A stretch of DNA of 64,000 bases from Atriophallophorus winterbourni (GCA_013407085.1 JACCGJ010010800.1:239697-303696); one strand, 5' to 3'. Numbered from the stretch's first letter, positions 11,401-25,670 are shown. Notes: a model not told the origin generated them from the sequence alone. Numbers and translations: made by a program.

Positions 11401-12024
11401 ACCCAGTGAGAAGGGTGGTATCATTGTTCGATTATATATTCAATTATAACCGATAACCATTTCACACCGAAATATGGTGGGGATCTTGCTTAAGCACGTG
11501 CATTGTTTGCATAAAACTTAAATGAAATTCTTAATAGCGACATAATTCGACTGATGTTGTCGTATTCGCTTCAAATTTTCATACTCACACTGGTTCACAT
11601 ACCGTCTTTTGTAAGTAACTCAACAACATCGTTTAAAGCGATACACTGAGCATGGTCGATAGGAACTGCTTGCACGGCGTCAGCGTTAGCACAATTGAGC
11701 AGTCGAAAGCTGCGCCAGTTTTTGGAGGCTTGAAGATGACAAAGTGTGCAATGTCTCTAAATTGAGCGCTAATATCAAACTCATAAGGCGATGTAAATCG
11801 CATTAGAATCTCGATTACAAACATTTTGCTATACAGTTGCATATACATTGATCGAAAGGTGATTTTGCATTTCTATAGAGTAGATATATCAGAATACGAA
11901 GTTAATCTGTTCTCAGTTATGGCACAGCCAGCGTAGACGACGCTGTCGTAGAATAATGAACATACTGTAGACTTGATTCAAAAAGCACTTTGAGTTTCTT
12001 AAAAATTTCATCTACATTATGCAC
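8461..12024. other. Gene-poor region with two unexplained frames
   Basis: A minus-strand frame of 125 codons (8835-8458) has no recognised domain and may be 5' sequence of the adjoining LINE. On the plus strand 9056-9268 is open, without an ATG, and reads LEGLDVNVKLGAAVKISLAE and onward to a TAG; its composition looks protein-like but matches nothing I know. Two head-to-tail 17-base palindromic units (tgaaatatatatttcaa) lie at 8940-8973. From about 9800 to 12024 I see only AT-rich sequence. Confidence 0.4.
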
Positions 12025-13140
12025 AAAAATTCAAAAATCGAGAATTAAGATTTTATGGAGATAAAAAGCTAATGCTTTACACGTACCATTGGATGAAAAC
12101 TATTGCAAAAAGAAATATTTATTCAAAATCACATTGTTAATATTTTTCTGGGTTCATGTTGCTTCAATAAACCGGGCCAAATTCAGGGTTTTGTTTGACG
12201 TATGCATCCAATTTTGATTTGAAAACATCAATTGTCGTTCCATTCACAACATCTTGCGGTAGCGCATTCCATAGAAAGCAGATACGCACAGAGAAGAAAT
12301 AGCGACAACAATCAAGTCTTAAGCGCGGTATTTCGAGGCAACACGAGTGACTGCGTGTATTTCGAGAGGAATTTACTTTTATTATTTCGCTAAGCGGATG
12401 GTTTTCGATCCGCAGTATCTTGTAAGCCATAATCAGGTCGATCCTCATTCGTCTTCGTGTAAAACCACGCAAACCAAGGATGGCCATTCGCTCTTGATAT
12501 GGGACCTGCTGCATCCCTTCAACTAACTTTGTAGCTTTGTGGTATATTCGATCCAGGATCTCGATGTCTTTACGCAACCACGGTGCCCAGGCTGGGATCA
12601 AATAATCCATCGTTGGATGGATGTAAGTATTTAAAATGTGAGGAATTGTTTTGGATGAGAACCGTCCGAAAATTCTTCTCAGGATTCCTAATATACCACA
12701 TGCCCGATTAAACACTTTTCTACAATGCATACTCGGTTTCAGGTTATTAGTAATCCAAATTCCGAGGTCCTTTTCAGCGCTGGTCCAATTTAGGATATCG
12801 TGGCCTAGATGGTATGTATATTCGCAGTTACGGCCAATCTGTAACATATGACATTTACGTAGGCTGAAAGGCATTTGATTCTCCAGAAACCAGCGATACA
12901 GAGCATCCAAGTCATTTTGCAGCATTAAACAATCTTCATTAGATCGGATTTGCTTCCATATTTAATGTCATCTGCAAAAAGAACGAGCTTGCATCGCATT
13001 ATTTCAGTTATATCATTTATATCGGTCAGATAATCTGTTAGCCACAATAGTAAGTTACCTGTTATTCCATATCGCACTAGCTGTTGCAGAAGCAAGCTGT
13101 GGTCAACCTTGTCAAAAGCCTTTGAAATATCAACGGATGG
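12025..13140 (-). mobile_element. CR1-like LINE, 5'-truncated, RT with internal deletion
   Basis: On the minus strand the insertion begins at RT motif A (SVDISKAFDKVDHSLL). It runs through LVLFADDIK, an open 253-codon C-terminal frame at 12925-12164 (YHLGHDILNWTSAEKDLGIW, YLIPAWAPWLRKDIEILDRI, FFSVRICFLWNALPQDVV, stop after NPEFGPVY) and a 3' UTR (CATCCAATGGTAC, AGCTTTTTATC) to about 12025. The motif between YLTD and INDI is missing, so the SGVPQGS block is gone. A frameshift near 12925 splits the RT from its C-terminal region. The element begins abruptly near 13140, next to unrelated sequence. Confidence 0.85.
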
Positions 13141-14547
13141 CACGTAAAAGCAAAACATTCATCGTTTGTTGGTGTCTTGCATGCCCATGCATATTACGTT
13201 TGCTGCACAGTGATCAATTTAGTGTGCACGTGGCTATACCGTTGAATTCTGTTTTCATCTTCCGTAGCAGAGTAACACGCGTGGTCAAAACTTGTCCGGT
13301 GAATTTTCGTTTCGTCCGTAAAAATAAACGCTTAGAGATGTAATCTACTCACTAGTCTGACGACGTTTGAATTATGCTCTTTTGTAAAGATGTTTCAATA
13401 AAAATGAGATTTAACTGATCCGATTGTTTTGAACAAGGTTGCCCCGACGAGAGCTTATATTGTAAATTCGTTTATAAAATGGTATCTATAAAGCAAAGAC
13501 TGGTTTATGTACATAGTTTCATAAAAGGTTGCCAATTTTCATGCGTTTTATTTACCTTGAAAAGTCTTAGACAGTTAAGCAAACACTTATGATCTTAACT
13601 AACGCTGGCAATAAACTCGCTCCCAGATTTTTTGTATCATGCAGTTGAACATCATTGTACGACTATAATAAATAGCATTTTTTATCACGTGTATATAAAG
13701 GCGCCAGCGTATAAACTGCGACAACCCTAATTGCAGCTGATGTGCAGTACAGAAAAAATTCCAATTACGTTGCTTTCCGCTTCTATTTGACTCCGTTATT
13801 TTCAGCATTCTGTTACGCGCGTAAAGGCTATCTCCATGCCGCATACGCTGAACAACACAGCATTTTCAAATAGACACCTCTCTTGCAGGCTATTCACATC
13901 AAAGTTTAACCATTTTGACCAGTTTTGGGCCACGCAATCTGGAAAGCATTCAGCTGACGTTCCAGGTTCCCAGAGTCTGAGCTAGTCTCTTTGTTTTGAA
14001 ATTTGATTCACTTGGACAGAATTATAATGTTTTTATGCATTTTATCCCCAAACCTAAACCTCGGTGATTAAGATGCTCTCCGTGATGGAGGAATAAGGTT
14101 CCATGTAATTTTCGAAAATTTAAAGTTCTACAAATTAGTTAGCCATTCCAGTAACATGATCATATTGGGCAGACGATTTTGAGCTGGACTGAGTCGAAAA
14201 GTGATCTCAAATCTGCGTATGCGATATTGTAGAGAACCATGTGCATTGTAAGTTCATCTACAGGCGTGCTTTCGGGTTTCTGGGTATGCGGTGAGAGATT
14301 TTCAGAAAGTTCTCGACTGAAACGTTGCCCACAATAATGGAAAATTACATAATTTCAACCACGGAGCACGCATTTAAAGCTTGAACACGATCGGGCAAAC
14401 AAACTCGTAAGTGGTTTCCAGAAACTAACATAGAGGTAAGAATGCAAAATCTGGACTTACTCATCCTCTTTGAAGTTAACCTTCGGAGTGATGTGATACT
14501 TACATACAAAATATAACATACTCCACATCATCCATAAAAAAATTTAA
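13141..14547. other. No supported gene
   Basis: AT-rich sequence with several short frames that look like chance. About 30 bases near 13957-13990 (minus) resemble the start of the RTE endonuclease region, but this is too short to call. Confidence 0.4.
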
Positions 14548-14920
14548 TTGAATTACGTGCGTCACGAAATACACCCAGACACTCGGCGACACTACAAATT
14601 CCCCGTTCCCGTAGTAGCTGTCGCCGACTTTTTTTATTCTGAACGTGTCTGTTTCTTTTGGAATGCACTCCCCGAAATTATTGTTACCGCTCCCAGCGTC
14701 GAAACATTCATTCGAAATGTGGACACGTATTTTTGCTCAACGATTTGGCAACACCTACCTATAAACTTATAGTATGTATTCAACAGGGCTATACGTGACT
14801 AAAATGATTAAAAATTATTTCTTTTTCATGAACGAGGATTTACTATGCTATGGTTATTCTGAAGTAATGTGATTTGTTACCATAAAATATTGAATTTTGT
14901 ATCTTGAATCTCGACTACAT
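14548..14920 (+). mobile_element. CR1-like LINE, 3' end
   Basis: A 74-codon frame at 14548-14772 encodes the ORF2 C-terminus (FFYSERVCFFWNALPE, VETFIRNVDTYF), equivalent to FFSVRICFLWNALPQ in the copy at 12.2 kb. The 3' UTR follows, with the family signature (ctatggttattctg, accataaaatattgaat) and a short TTGAATC tail near 14905-14920. It is 5'-truncated and slightly decayed, but the C-terminal frame is unbroken. Confidence 0.75.
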
Positions 14921-17074
14921 TTAGGATTTGAGCTCTAGATAGACATAATAATTATGTGGCTGTTGGCTGCCGAAATTGAGGTGGGAGGTAGCTGTCAAAT
15001 TCGTTTCAACGGAGGCGACCTCATGAACCGAGAAATGTGATGCTAAATTTTAGCCGAACATATCAATATGGAAAAGTATCTATTCCCACCACTATCTCTC
15101 TCTCTCGAAAACTGATAAAAATGAGACTGATACATCTGCAATAGGACGGAAAGATGTATATTGCGAATAGTAACTTATTAATGGAAATCGAATTTTCGAT
15201 GTTACCTCTAGATTGATACCTAAAGACCTTTGTTTGTATAGATATAACCGTTAACACAAGGTATAAAACTGGTCTCTACATAACCTTAAACACGTCAGAG
15301 CATCTTATTATTAAACAAAAGCTCATTAAAGTTTCATCTAATTTATCATTTTCTCTCCTTAAACTCTGCAAATTTATAACAATTTTGTGAATGCAAAACC
15401 ACAATAAGTCCAAATCTCTGGCATTCATTTTGCACGCATTCATTTACTTACTCAAGCGGTACATTTGAATTCGATTTGTCTGGACACGTAGCAAGTAGAA
15501 ACCACTGATTAGCGTTCGAACTTCACCGTTGGATGTAAAACAAATTTGTCCATGCTCAAACAGAAATATAAAAAAAATCAATTTTCCACAAAATATAGCC
15601 AGATTTTTAAGATTGAAAAACTCACGTCGTGATATACGATATATATAGAGAGAGTAGAAGAATTTAAAAATCTCTAATAAATATTCAACCGTTCTATAGC
15701 GAAATATTCACAAACTATAACCAGATCTGATGACGATTGATCAATTTATAAGGTCTTTTGTTTTCCTGTGATGATATGATGATATTCAATTTCGACTCAA
15801 ACTTTTCTTATCGAAAGTTTTTTTATTTATTTTTGGATATCTCTTTATCTCTTGAAATTGTTAAGCAAGTACTATTGTCACGAAATGCACAAATGTATTT
15901 GTACCAATTTTAGTTAACTACTTTCAACAAGACGACCACACTCTGTTTAGGCTTTCGTACTCAACTCTTGTGCAGATGGAAGTGAAACAATACTTCTGAA
16001 AGTTTGTCGGTTTTCATACATATACTCCTTTTCAAAATCACATTTTTCCAATCTTATTCAAGCGTTAAACAATTAGTTGTGCTAACCACATTACTTGCAC
16101 TTGTGAATGCTTAATAATTTATACGATACTTTTCAATGAGATTTGTGCTTGTATAAATTCTCTTAGCTACGACTATTGGACTCCATTAAAAGGCAGTCTG
16201 TTCTATCAGGTGGTGTTAATGATCTCAGGCTCAGCGAACCTGGGGACAGTGATAAAGCAGTTGACTATGTTAAACCTGTGAGACACTTTTATTTAGATAA
16301 TCAAAGCCAAGCTTTGGATGACGGATCCCCTGATAAAATATATAGAAATGACTAGTTTTGTGGTGCTCACATCACAATTGTTTTCTGGTTGTTTTCCTAA
16401 TCGAAAAACCAAGATTAGGTTTGGTGAGATCGGAATAGTGCTTAAACAGTTTGCCTTTGTTTACTTCGATACAATAAACAAAGTTGCAAAACGTGTGTGG
16501 GATTGAAGCAGAAGTTACCTCGGACACTTCCAAACGTCGCGCTACTCAAATTTAACTCAAAATTTAAACAATAGCTCGTGGTATTAATAACGTCTGAAAC
16601 TAGTTTCAACCTCAATCATTGTCTGTCCCTTTTAATGTTTAGTGAAACTAATCTCGTCTTTCCACAAGATAAATGCATACATCCAGATTCCGCGATGACG
16701 ATGATTTCAACAGAACGGTTTGTTTTAAAAACGATTGCACGTGTTTCAGCTGACGGTGATCGGAACATGTAATTGTACGTTAGTCCCTTGTAATAACGCT
16801 GAGTGAATAATAATGAAGTGAGATACAACTTGACCGAAAATATATGAGACACAGTTTACTGAATAATATCAGTCACGTATCCAATTAGGTGCTTCTAGGA
16901 TAGTTACCATAAAGGAATAACAGGCAGAGTTTATTAATGTAGGCACATGAATTCATTATACGCCAATTCGATACTCAATACATTATAGTTACTTAAACTA
17001 GATTGGTGCTGGAATAGAGTCGATCGCATATTTGTGAGATATTTTCCATATTTTACATTTTAGTGAGGTTAGTG
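14921..17074. other. No gene; repeat fragment near 16330-16430
   Basis: Mostly AT-rich DNA without features. About 16330-16430 on the minus strand (GATGTGAGCACCACAAAAC, then TAGTCATTTC) resembles the flank of the H1b hammerhead repeat and a matching stretch at 51190-51295. It is probably an old copy of that repeat, too eroded to fold as a ribozyme. Confidence 0.4.
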
Positions 17075-17235
17075 ATATTAAGGACAAGAATCAAGCGTTT
17101 ATGGTGAAAAATGCAATCGCTTTACATGTACCATTGAATGACAGCTATAAAAACACAGAGGATAAATATAAATTCTACTGAGGTTTTCGGTTTGTGTGGG
17201 TTTGTATGGGGTCAATATAGAGGGCCAATGAAGTA
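17075..17235 (-). mobile_element. CR1-like LINE, 3' UTR remnant
   Basis: The minus strand reads CATTCAATGGTACATGTAAA, then GCATTTTTCACCATAAAC. This parallels the 3' UTR of the copy ending at 12025 (CATCCAATGGTACGTGTAAA ... GCTTTTTATCTCC). No coding sequence is left that I can read with confidence. Confidence 0.55.
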
Positions 17236-19799
17236 ATCATTTAAAGTTTGCTATGAAGGTTCTTCATTTTGCTTAAATAATGTATTTTATCTATCTTTTC
17301 TTGCTGAATATTATGACGAAATAAAGGAGAAGGAAGGTGAATTTTTCATTTCAACATTTGAGCTATAAATTCAAGATATAGAAAATTGTTCAATTAGTTA
17401 CGCTTAGAGTGATGTGACATCTATAAAAAGAAATCTTACTGAAATGTATCATCGAACGATTATAATTATTTAGCTCCCCGGGGATAGAACGTTACTGTTA
17501 AATGACTTAAATTTGAAAAAATTAAATATCAGTGTTCTTTCAAATACATTCACGATTTTGTAGTACATTCAATAACAATGTTTCGTCGCTTCGTTGTAAA
17601 TGACGGCATATTCGATGTTCCGCTTTGGGATAACACGCAGTCAACCTGAACGGTTTAGGTAATATGCACGATAACAATTTTATCGAAAGTCAATATAACA
17701 CTTGCATATATTTTACACTTGCTTTTTGTTATTTATTGGAAAATCAGTGGAATGGAGCATGCTTCACAATATTATTTTTGCGAATGTTGAACAAGTTAAC
17801 TCAATTTCCATAATCATCAGTACGTTGAATTTGCCATGTTAGAATCCCGATTTGTCTCTATTTATCGTCATTGTTTGATGAATTGCCGGATGTTGAAAAT
17901 GAAAGGACAGCGTGTCATATACCGGAAATTGTAATACGGTAATTCATTGATTTCGGGAACCACACGAATATCCTTCTTGTCATAGTCGTGTCATGATCAT
18001 CATCTAAAATATGACATGAATTACCATACATATGTAAAGAACATCTAATCAATTAGGCGATATATCGACAAGAAATCCCGGCATCTATATTTTGATTGCG
18101 TGTATGATTTCATTAAATAATGTCGTTCTGGACAAAGAGAGGTATATTTCTGAATGAATATCACGTTTATTATCAATGGCCTCTAAATGAAACTATGATG
18201 CAATAAGATAGATTTGGATTGTGTATTAGTAATCAATGGTTATTTTGTTTACGTGGTGTGTGTGTGTGAAAGAATTGCATGCAACTACGAATTTTGTTTG
18301 TTTGTTATTTGTAAGCGAATTATTATATTTCCCTATACTTTATTCATCGATCTCTCATTCTATATATCGAAGTCGATTGGCTAAATTCCTAAAAACAAAT
18401 ACGTTTGTATCTATCATTCGATTCATTCATGCACCTCCTAATCCATGATAATTTATCTCATACTCCTTATAATATTTTGCAAGTTTTTACTCTTTTTCAT
18501 TGGTTACATTGGAATTTTTCAGAGAATAATGTGCTCCCACAAATATGTCAGTTCTGTAAAATGTAATTAGCCAATTCAACGTCAGGTTCGCGATAATCTT
18601 TCGCATATTTCCATAACGAGAATTTTGACCAAATTTTGAGCTGACTTTCGTTGGGCAACTCGTCTGAATGCTGTCATCCACCTGACATGGGGATTTGATT
18701 TGATGTGAACGCGACAAGGTGTTTCGAATGAAAATTTCACTGCCACAAAAAGTTCGTTAAAGCTAATTGCCATTTCTATTGGTTCAAAACACAACCGTTG
18801 TGTTTCTTATATTACAACAATTATTTAAAAAAATGGTTGCAAATACATGACTTGTAATATCTGAAATTCTATTTTTTGACTGATTTCAGTTTCAATGCAG
18901 AAATTTAAGTAAATTGGTTGTGCGGAACTATAATTACTGTTAGTTGAATTGCGCAAGTGAAACATCGTGTATGTAAGGGCTCATGTTTGAGCATGCAGAA
19001 ACGGTAATCAACGCAAATATAAATCTGAACTCACACATAATTATTCTTCCCAAGTTAATACGTTGAATGTACGTTCTGATGTAATGCGATTGGTGTTTGA
19101 CCTGAATTGTGCTTCATGTTCTCATAAACATGAGTTTTTTTCAATTTTTAGTGTATTGCTACGATCTCTGAGCTAATATGAATTATTTTCTTCACTCTAG
19201 AAGCGAGTGGTTCAACGATCGAGTTCATCAAAATGCCTAGACAACAAAATTATTCCGCATACATTTCATCAAAATTTGGCTTTAGAATAATTTGATAGGT
19301 TTTTTGAATTGAATTTATATTCAATAAAATTTAATGAAATTAGACAATTTTCCTTAAACAGTAGTATACGTAAACTTCATTTAATTGCTGATGAAAAAGC
19401 GTAAAGATTATTTTCGGTTAATCGCAGAATTAAATGATAATTAATACACGCGAACATTTTCGCATCGTTATTTTGAAAACAAAACTTTGAAATACTTAGC
19501 TGTTTACCAATGTGTAATCTGTTCAACTGAAATAAAGGAAATAAAACACAGCTGTTGAGTCAGTACGCACGTTAGATTCACGATAAAACGTTTTGCAAGT
19601 TTGAGAAAAAATCATATGGGGAATGTAAATCCCTATAGCTGACACGGCTAGAACTCTATTATTTTGACCAGCTTACTTTTACGCGAATGCAGTATTGATG
19701 GATACGACATTCAGCAATAAGTGTCCATCTCTTGGAAACCATCCATTCCTATGTGTCTAATCATAACATAACATCGAAGTACAGATCATGGCATTATTC
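17236..19799. other. No supported gene; H1 repeat flank near 18248-18320
   Basis: AT-rich. At 18248-18320 (plus) the string ACGTGGTGTGTGTGTGAAAG followed by ATTGCATGCAA matches the 3' flank of the hammerhead repeat at 1.9 kb but lacks the ribozyme core. Two overlapping minus-strand frames near 18487-18794 have no recognisable family. Confidence 0.4.
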
Positions 19800-22700
19800 T
19801 TTGTCCTCAAAAATGTTGATGCAGTATCAGCTTCGGAATCAAATCAACACGATTTGAAGCAATCGTTATACATTGCCGATGCCCTTAGATCTCGTGATTC
19901 AATTGTCGTAGACACTTTTAGAAAACCTAAATCCTCCAACTACAAAAGCGATGGCCCAGCCCTCTAAAGATCACTTTTATAACGACTGACATCGCTATCA
20001 ATACCAACTGTGATTCGTACCGCTCAAACCTTCCACCAGACGTAGGACTAAGTGTGCCCAAGCATGGCTCAACGCGAGTTGGACCAACAGCTACATTACA
20101 GGATCCTACATCGTGTAAGATAAATACGATCAACTGCATATATAGGAATGCTCAGTGTTTAACCAACAAATTAGTTGAACCATGCGTGCTTTGCGACAGA
20201 CTTTCACCCGATTTGGCTGCAGTTACAGAGACTTTGTTCCAGCCATACATGACTGATACTGAACACTCGATACCGAAAATGTCACTACTCTGTCGCGATC
20301 GCCTAAGTTCCGGCGGTGGAGTTGCGTCTACATTCATAAACGTTTAGCGCAGTGTAACGTAATCGATCATTCTGATCTCAGCCTTCCTGATACGATGTCG
20401 TGTTCAGTAAATCTACTGAATAAAGACGAATGTACGAGCTGTAACATTTACTGCTCGCCATCATCTGAAAGCTCTTTTAATGATAAACGAATCGAATCCT
20501 TGCAATACATCACAAGCTGCCAGAATACGCAATTGCTGATCATCGGCGATTTTAATCTCGCACATCTGTTTTCAAGAAGTGAACACTCCTTGCATTCATT
20601 TGAACATAAATTCAAAAGTTGCTTCAGTGCACAACCACGTTGATCAGCCAACTTGCAGACGGGGTCTTGACCTTGTCTTAACAAATGAACACACCGCGGT
20701 AAAGGATATTTAATACCTGGCATCACTGTGAAAGAATGACCATGCGGTACTTGTCTTTGATTATGTATGCAGTGCGGAATGATTGAGCGAACAGACAAAA
20801 TTCTTCAAGTAAATACAATTTCAATCCTTAACTCTCAGTATCCGGGATGCATACAATCAGGAGTTTTATTTCATGGATTCGGGATTATATTACAATACAT
20901 GTCTAAATTATTTAAATTCGAAGATTGACGAAAAGTCGATTTTTATACCACAAAATACAACCACAATTACCATTTTGTTATTCGGTGCAGAACTAAGAAA
21001 TGGTTAGCTATAAAGAGAGATTATTGGGTAAATCATACGGATTTTTGTACAGAAGCAACTTGGAAGCGATTTTGTAAGATACAGAATCACGTCACTACTC
21101 TTTTAAGAGATCGCATGCAGTTCCAATGGAACTTGCTTTTAAAAAAGGAAAAGAATCCTAAGCTTCTCTACAAGTTCGTAAACGAGCGATCAATAATCAA
21201 ACCAGGCATATTCTCTGTACAAACCCCGAATGGATTGAATCAGTCTGCCAAAGATACCTCCGATGCTTTAGCAAAGTCTTACTCACTTGTCTTTAAACCT
21301 GTGCGTTGTATCCAATATCAAGTTTTACCTAATTCGTCTCCTTTGTAATTATTAAGTGAAATGACTATCAATAAATATATTGATGTGCGGGAACTTTCTT
21401 AACTAAACAAAAAGATATCCCCTGGCGCAGACAAAATTACCTCTGACATACTTCGCATGTTTTGCATTTCTTTGACTGATACCCGCATGCGATTATTCAA
21501 TCTCAGCCTACATAAAGGAAAAATACCACCGCATTGGAAAGCAAGGAGGTAGCCGTTCAGACACATCAAACTATAGACCGGTAACGCTACTTCCGGTGAT
21601 CTCTAAATCAATGGAACCCATAAGAGATCATTTCGAAAACCAAAATATTTTAACCACAGATCAAAACGGTTTTCGAAGAAATCGTTGCTGTTTATCTAAC
21701 CTTCTTACAACGTTCGAATATTGGACTAAGGCAGTAGACAAAGGTGAGGCTGTACATGCTTGCGACATCGACATTTCCAAAGCTTTTACTAGAGTCAACA
21801 ATGACATTTTCATAAAAAATCTCGAATCTTATGCAATCGCGGTAATTTTGCTGAATTGGACATAGGACTACCTTATGGTAGACATGTCCAAGTTCTCGTT
21901 GATAGCAACTTCACCAGAATAAATGACGTCACAAGTGGAGTTCCGCATGTTTCGGTGCTTGGAGCTCTTTTATTCTTGGAGTATATAAACGATATAGTAG
22001 AGGATATTGGATGTAACTTGATACTATTTGCCGATGACATTAAAATATGTAAACGTGTCAGGTCTGTTAATGACTGCATGGCATTACAACGGGATATGTG
22101 AAACTTATTTCGTTGGTCCCGATCAAATGAGTTACCACTCAATACTGCGAAATGCAAAATGCTGCGGCTTCGAAAATATCTTGCCTGGACCACCACAGAA
22201 AAAGATTATCTGGGTGTCGTTTAACCGTAAGCCTGGACATCATTGCTGGACAGTGTACAATAAAGCCTGCCGTATATCGAGCCTTCTAAAAAGGATATTC
22301 GGGATTTCACGCCCAAAACCTTACCCCGGTTAATTAATAAGTATGCACGTTCTGTTATGGATTATTCCATCCAAGCCTGGGCACCGTGGCTGAGGTAGGA
22401 TATTGAACTACTTGACAGAATTTATCATCGTGCGACAAAGTTGATCATGCAAAACAGAAATTTGCCTTTCGGAAAGCGAAACTAAATCTACACGATTATA
22501 TCGAACGACGGATGCGATGTTGACATTAAAAATCTTGCATACTGAGAATCATCCCCTTAGACACGTGCTAAAGCCAAACGTCTTTACTCGAACATGAAAA
22601 CATTCAAACGTTTTAAGCATTCCGCTTTCTCTATTGGATATACGTCGTAATTTTTTCTCGGTAAGAATTTGTTTCACTTGTAATTATTTGCCTGAAGAAA

Positions 22701-22895
22701 TCACACGATCAGAATCTGTTGGGGATTTCGTTTCTAAACTGGATGAATAGTTGGCGAACCATGCGGTATGTGACTGTCCCTGTTGATTTTTGAGAGAATT
22801 TGTAACTTTACTCCATATATCTGTCATTTTATGGTTATTGTTAAGCCTACTGATTTTTCTACCATAGAACATTCTGAGTTCAGAGTTCTGAGTTA
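19800..22895 (+). mobile_element. CR1-like LINE (ORF1 end, endonuclease, RT, 3' tail), decayed
   Basis: Plus strand, in order: ORF1 C-terminal traces (19810-20100), endonuclease start INTINCIYRNAQCLTNKL and AAVTETLF (20120-20250), LLIIGDFN (about 20536), RT N-terminal region (21115-21348), a block reading SPGADKIT (about 21420), QNGFRRNRCCLSNLLTTFEY (21660-21720), CDIDISKAFTRVNNDIF, TSGVPHVSVLGALLFLEYIN, ILFADDIKI (about 22020) and a C-terminal region with many stops. The 3' UTR ends in three TTCTGAG/TTCAGAG units at 22871-22892. Wording and tail match the copy at 49.2-50.95 kb, so both belong to one subfamily. At least six frameshifts or stops make it inactive. Confidence 0.85.
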
Positions 22896-25529
22896 TTCTT
22901 ACTAGCTAAAACGTTGTTTTTGGAATAATTGGGGATGTACTTAGTGGTGATTTCGAAATCGTAAGCTTGTTTGCTCAACAACTGGTTAAAGTAAACTCAT
23001 TTATAACTCCATTTAATCCCAGCGACATCGAATTACCGAAAACGGCCAAGATACAAACCAGATAAAATAGATAGCCCGAGTTATTATTGATGGTCATTTT
23101 TTGCTTTATTCCATCGTCAACCGCTGAGGCACTATTGTAATCCGACTGTACCAGCATATTGATTCTACTAAATTTCATGTTAGAGCTCAACATCATTCAA
23201 TCTTGCGTGCGTAAGAATAATTCCACCTCATTCATTAATCATAGCTTACCGCTCACCACATTTTTGCCGTGCTAGTTTGATTTACTTTGAATAATCTACC
23301 AGATTGTTGTTAACTCATCAAATTAACAGCTTTTAAAGAGAAGTCTTGATGCCTTTCTGACCCTTAACCCGCGTATCGAAGAAAGCTACACATCTTGACC
23401 CCATGGATCTACATTTGTTATCCCACAACTCGAAAACAATTTACGCCATTTAGATTTTTACCTGATTCTTGAACTGCTCAGTAAACACCCAAATCCCATT
23501 TTTTCTTGTAATCTAATTCGTAGTCCCCATAATATTATGTGGTTTTTTGTAATTCAATTGAATTGAATCATATTATGTCGAGGGAAATCTTTTGTTTCAT
23601 TATAAAATATAAGAAAGCAGTGAAAAATATTGGTCGAATTCCTCGTTCAACTCAAATGAATCAAGAGATTTTATTTGCAAACAATCCATTTTTCGGGTAT
23701 GAAAACAGAGCATTCAATCTAACACTTCGACAACAGTTCAGCTTCCTAATAACAGCTAACAATTGTTAGCACATGCAACAAAAGCCGTTTAGCACATTCG
23801 TATCATATATTAGAAGCATCGAAAAAAACTGAAATTTTCACAAACAACAAAATATACAAAGTATCGAAGTACAAAATGCATCTAAATCAAAAGAACTAAA
23901 ATTCCAATCGATTTTCCAAAGCTTTCAAATTAGTTCCGTAAACATTACAGACCAAAGAAAGTTAATACAGCAAAAGATACCTAAATGATTTGAGTTCCCA
24001 ACATGGCAATCAGGCAGACGTCGTTTATGTGGAGACGTAGCTTTGGGCAGCTGGTATCGCAGCTCGATACTTGATAATGTATTCTTGCACACTTGGATCT
24101 TGGAATGAATCATTTTTGATGGTATCGTACTGCCATTTACATTTTCTCTAATTTTCGCTAAAGTTTACACTAAATGTTTTGTGAAAAATTCATATTTCTT
24201 TTACATTAATGATGAAACTTTCAAGCCCTTATAAACATGACTAGAACATCCAAATACTACCGAAATTTTAATTAACATTACAGAAAATTGTTCTCCCAAC
24301 CTTTGCGTGATGGTTATTTTGTACAAGGTTATCATGTATCAAAATATATTTACTCGGCTTTCATTTCAGGCTGAAGTGAACGGACCTGATAATCTATTCT
24401 CATTGTGTTACTAAGCAACCAGACAAAGCCCTTCAAAATTTGAAAACATTAGGGGAGCAATTTAAGGGCCCATTTAATTAAAAAAATGTCACCATGATAC
24501 CCTGGAAGACCGTTTTCACCAGGTGTAACAAAATTTGATTGAAATTATATCTGGTTGGCCATCGTTTAAAAATTTTACATGCATATAATCAAAGTTGGTT
24601 GGCAGCTTATTGATTTTATTAGAGAAACCCCATGTAAATGAATCGCACAAAGTATTATAACAAAAATTGCACGAATATTTCAGGAATTATTTGAAGTCGA
24701 TGCAGCTATTGTTGTCCAAAGAGAAATTACTAACTTCTCGCTCAGGAAACAAAGACATTATTACATGTAAAAAGTTATACTGTTAACAATTCATTTAAGC
24801 CAATCAAACATATTTTAACGTCTACATTTAACAAGCTATTGGAACATACTGAAGACTGATCGAAATTCAATTGTCGTGTAAGGAAGATTAGTATGAATCA
24901 ATTAAAAGAGTATTTGGTAACGTATTGTTTCTTGCCCAAGCATTTTGACACTGAATTTGGAAGTACACTGGCGTCCGGTAAAAAATGCATCTTGCTAGTC
25001 ATTCTTGTTGGATTAAAAAATAACAGATCATCGTACGAGATGCTAACATACCCCAGCTCGAAAATAACGGAACTTATAGCCTACATATTGATATGGAAAG
25101 TCAGAATATTTTGTTGCATGCATCGCATAAAAATACATCATAATGCACCCAAAATATTAATCATGTATTTGTATCCTGCCTTCATTTTCGAAAAATTCGA
25201 AACAAGCTGACCTATTTAGTTCGTGAAAATAAACAATATTACCAACAATACTCGAAGAACCGATTATAATACACCCAAATTTACTCTTTCGGCTGTTAAA
25301 TAATGGAACTTACTGTTCACAAAGCTGATCGAATGAGATACTTTCAGAAACATAGCTGATACCAGACAACATTATATGCACGTCTTTTACCTAAAGTAAA
25401 TCCCCGCGCCAAAAATATGCCATGCTGTATTAAGTGGAACTGTTAACTGCAGTTGATTCGACCTCAATGTGATTATTTCAAAAACTCACTAAATACGAAT
25501 ATCTTAATGGCCGAATAAAAATGGAAATA
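22896..25529. other. No supported gene
   Basis: AT-rich; frames at 23539-23769 and 24893-25210 (plus) are the longest but have no recognisable domain and a composition like the surrounding DNA. I would not call them genes. Confidence 0.45.
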
Positions 25530-25670
25530 TTGCATCAATGTACAAGGGTGGCTGTCGTTCTGAATTGGCCAATTATCACCTTGTGACACTCCATTCGGTG
25601 ATGTTTAAAATATTACAACGCATGATGTGCGAAATAATTAAAGGCACAACGAAATCTATTGAAATTTGTG
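25530..25670 (+). mobile_element. CR1-like RT fragment
   Basis: A short plus-strand stretch reads MYKGGCRSELANYHLVTLHS followed by VMFKILQRMM. It aligns with the RT block IYKGGSRSDTANYRPVTLLP of the intact copy at 49-51 kb. Nothing of the element is recognisable on either side, so it is a small relic. Confidence 0.6.

Noticed and set aside
13950..13992. Short minus-strand match to the start of the RTE endonuclease region (GGGAACCTGGAACGTC)
   Set aside because: Only about 25-30 bases, with no neighbouring RTE sequence.
24893..25210. 105-codon plus-strand ORF
   Set aside because: Composition follows the AT-rich background, no domain, no splice or poly(A) context that sets it apart.
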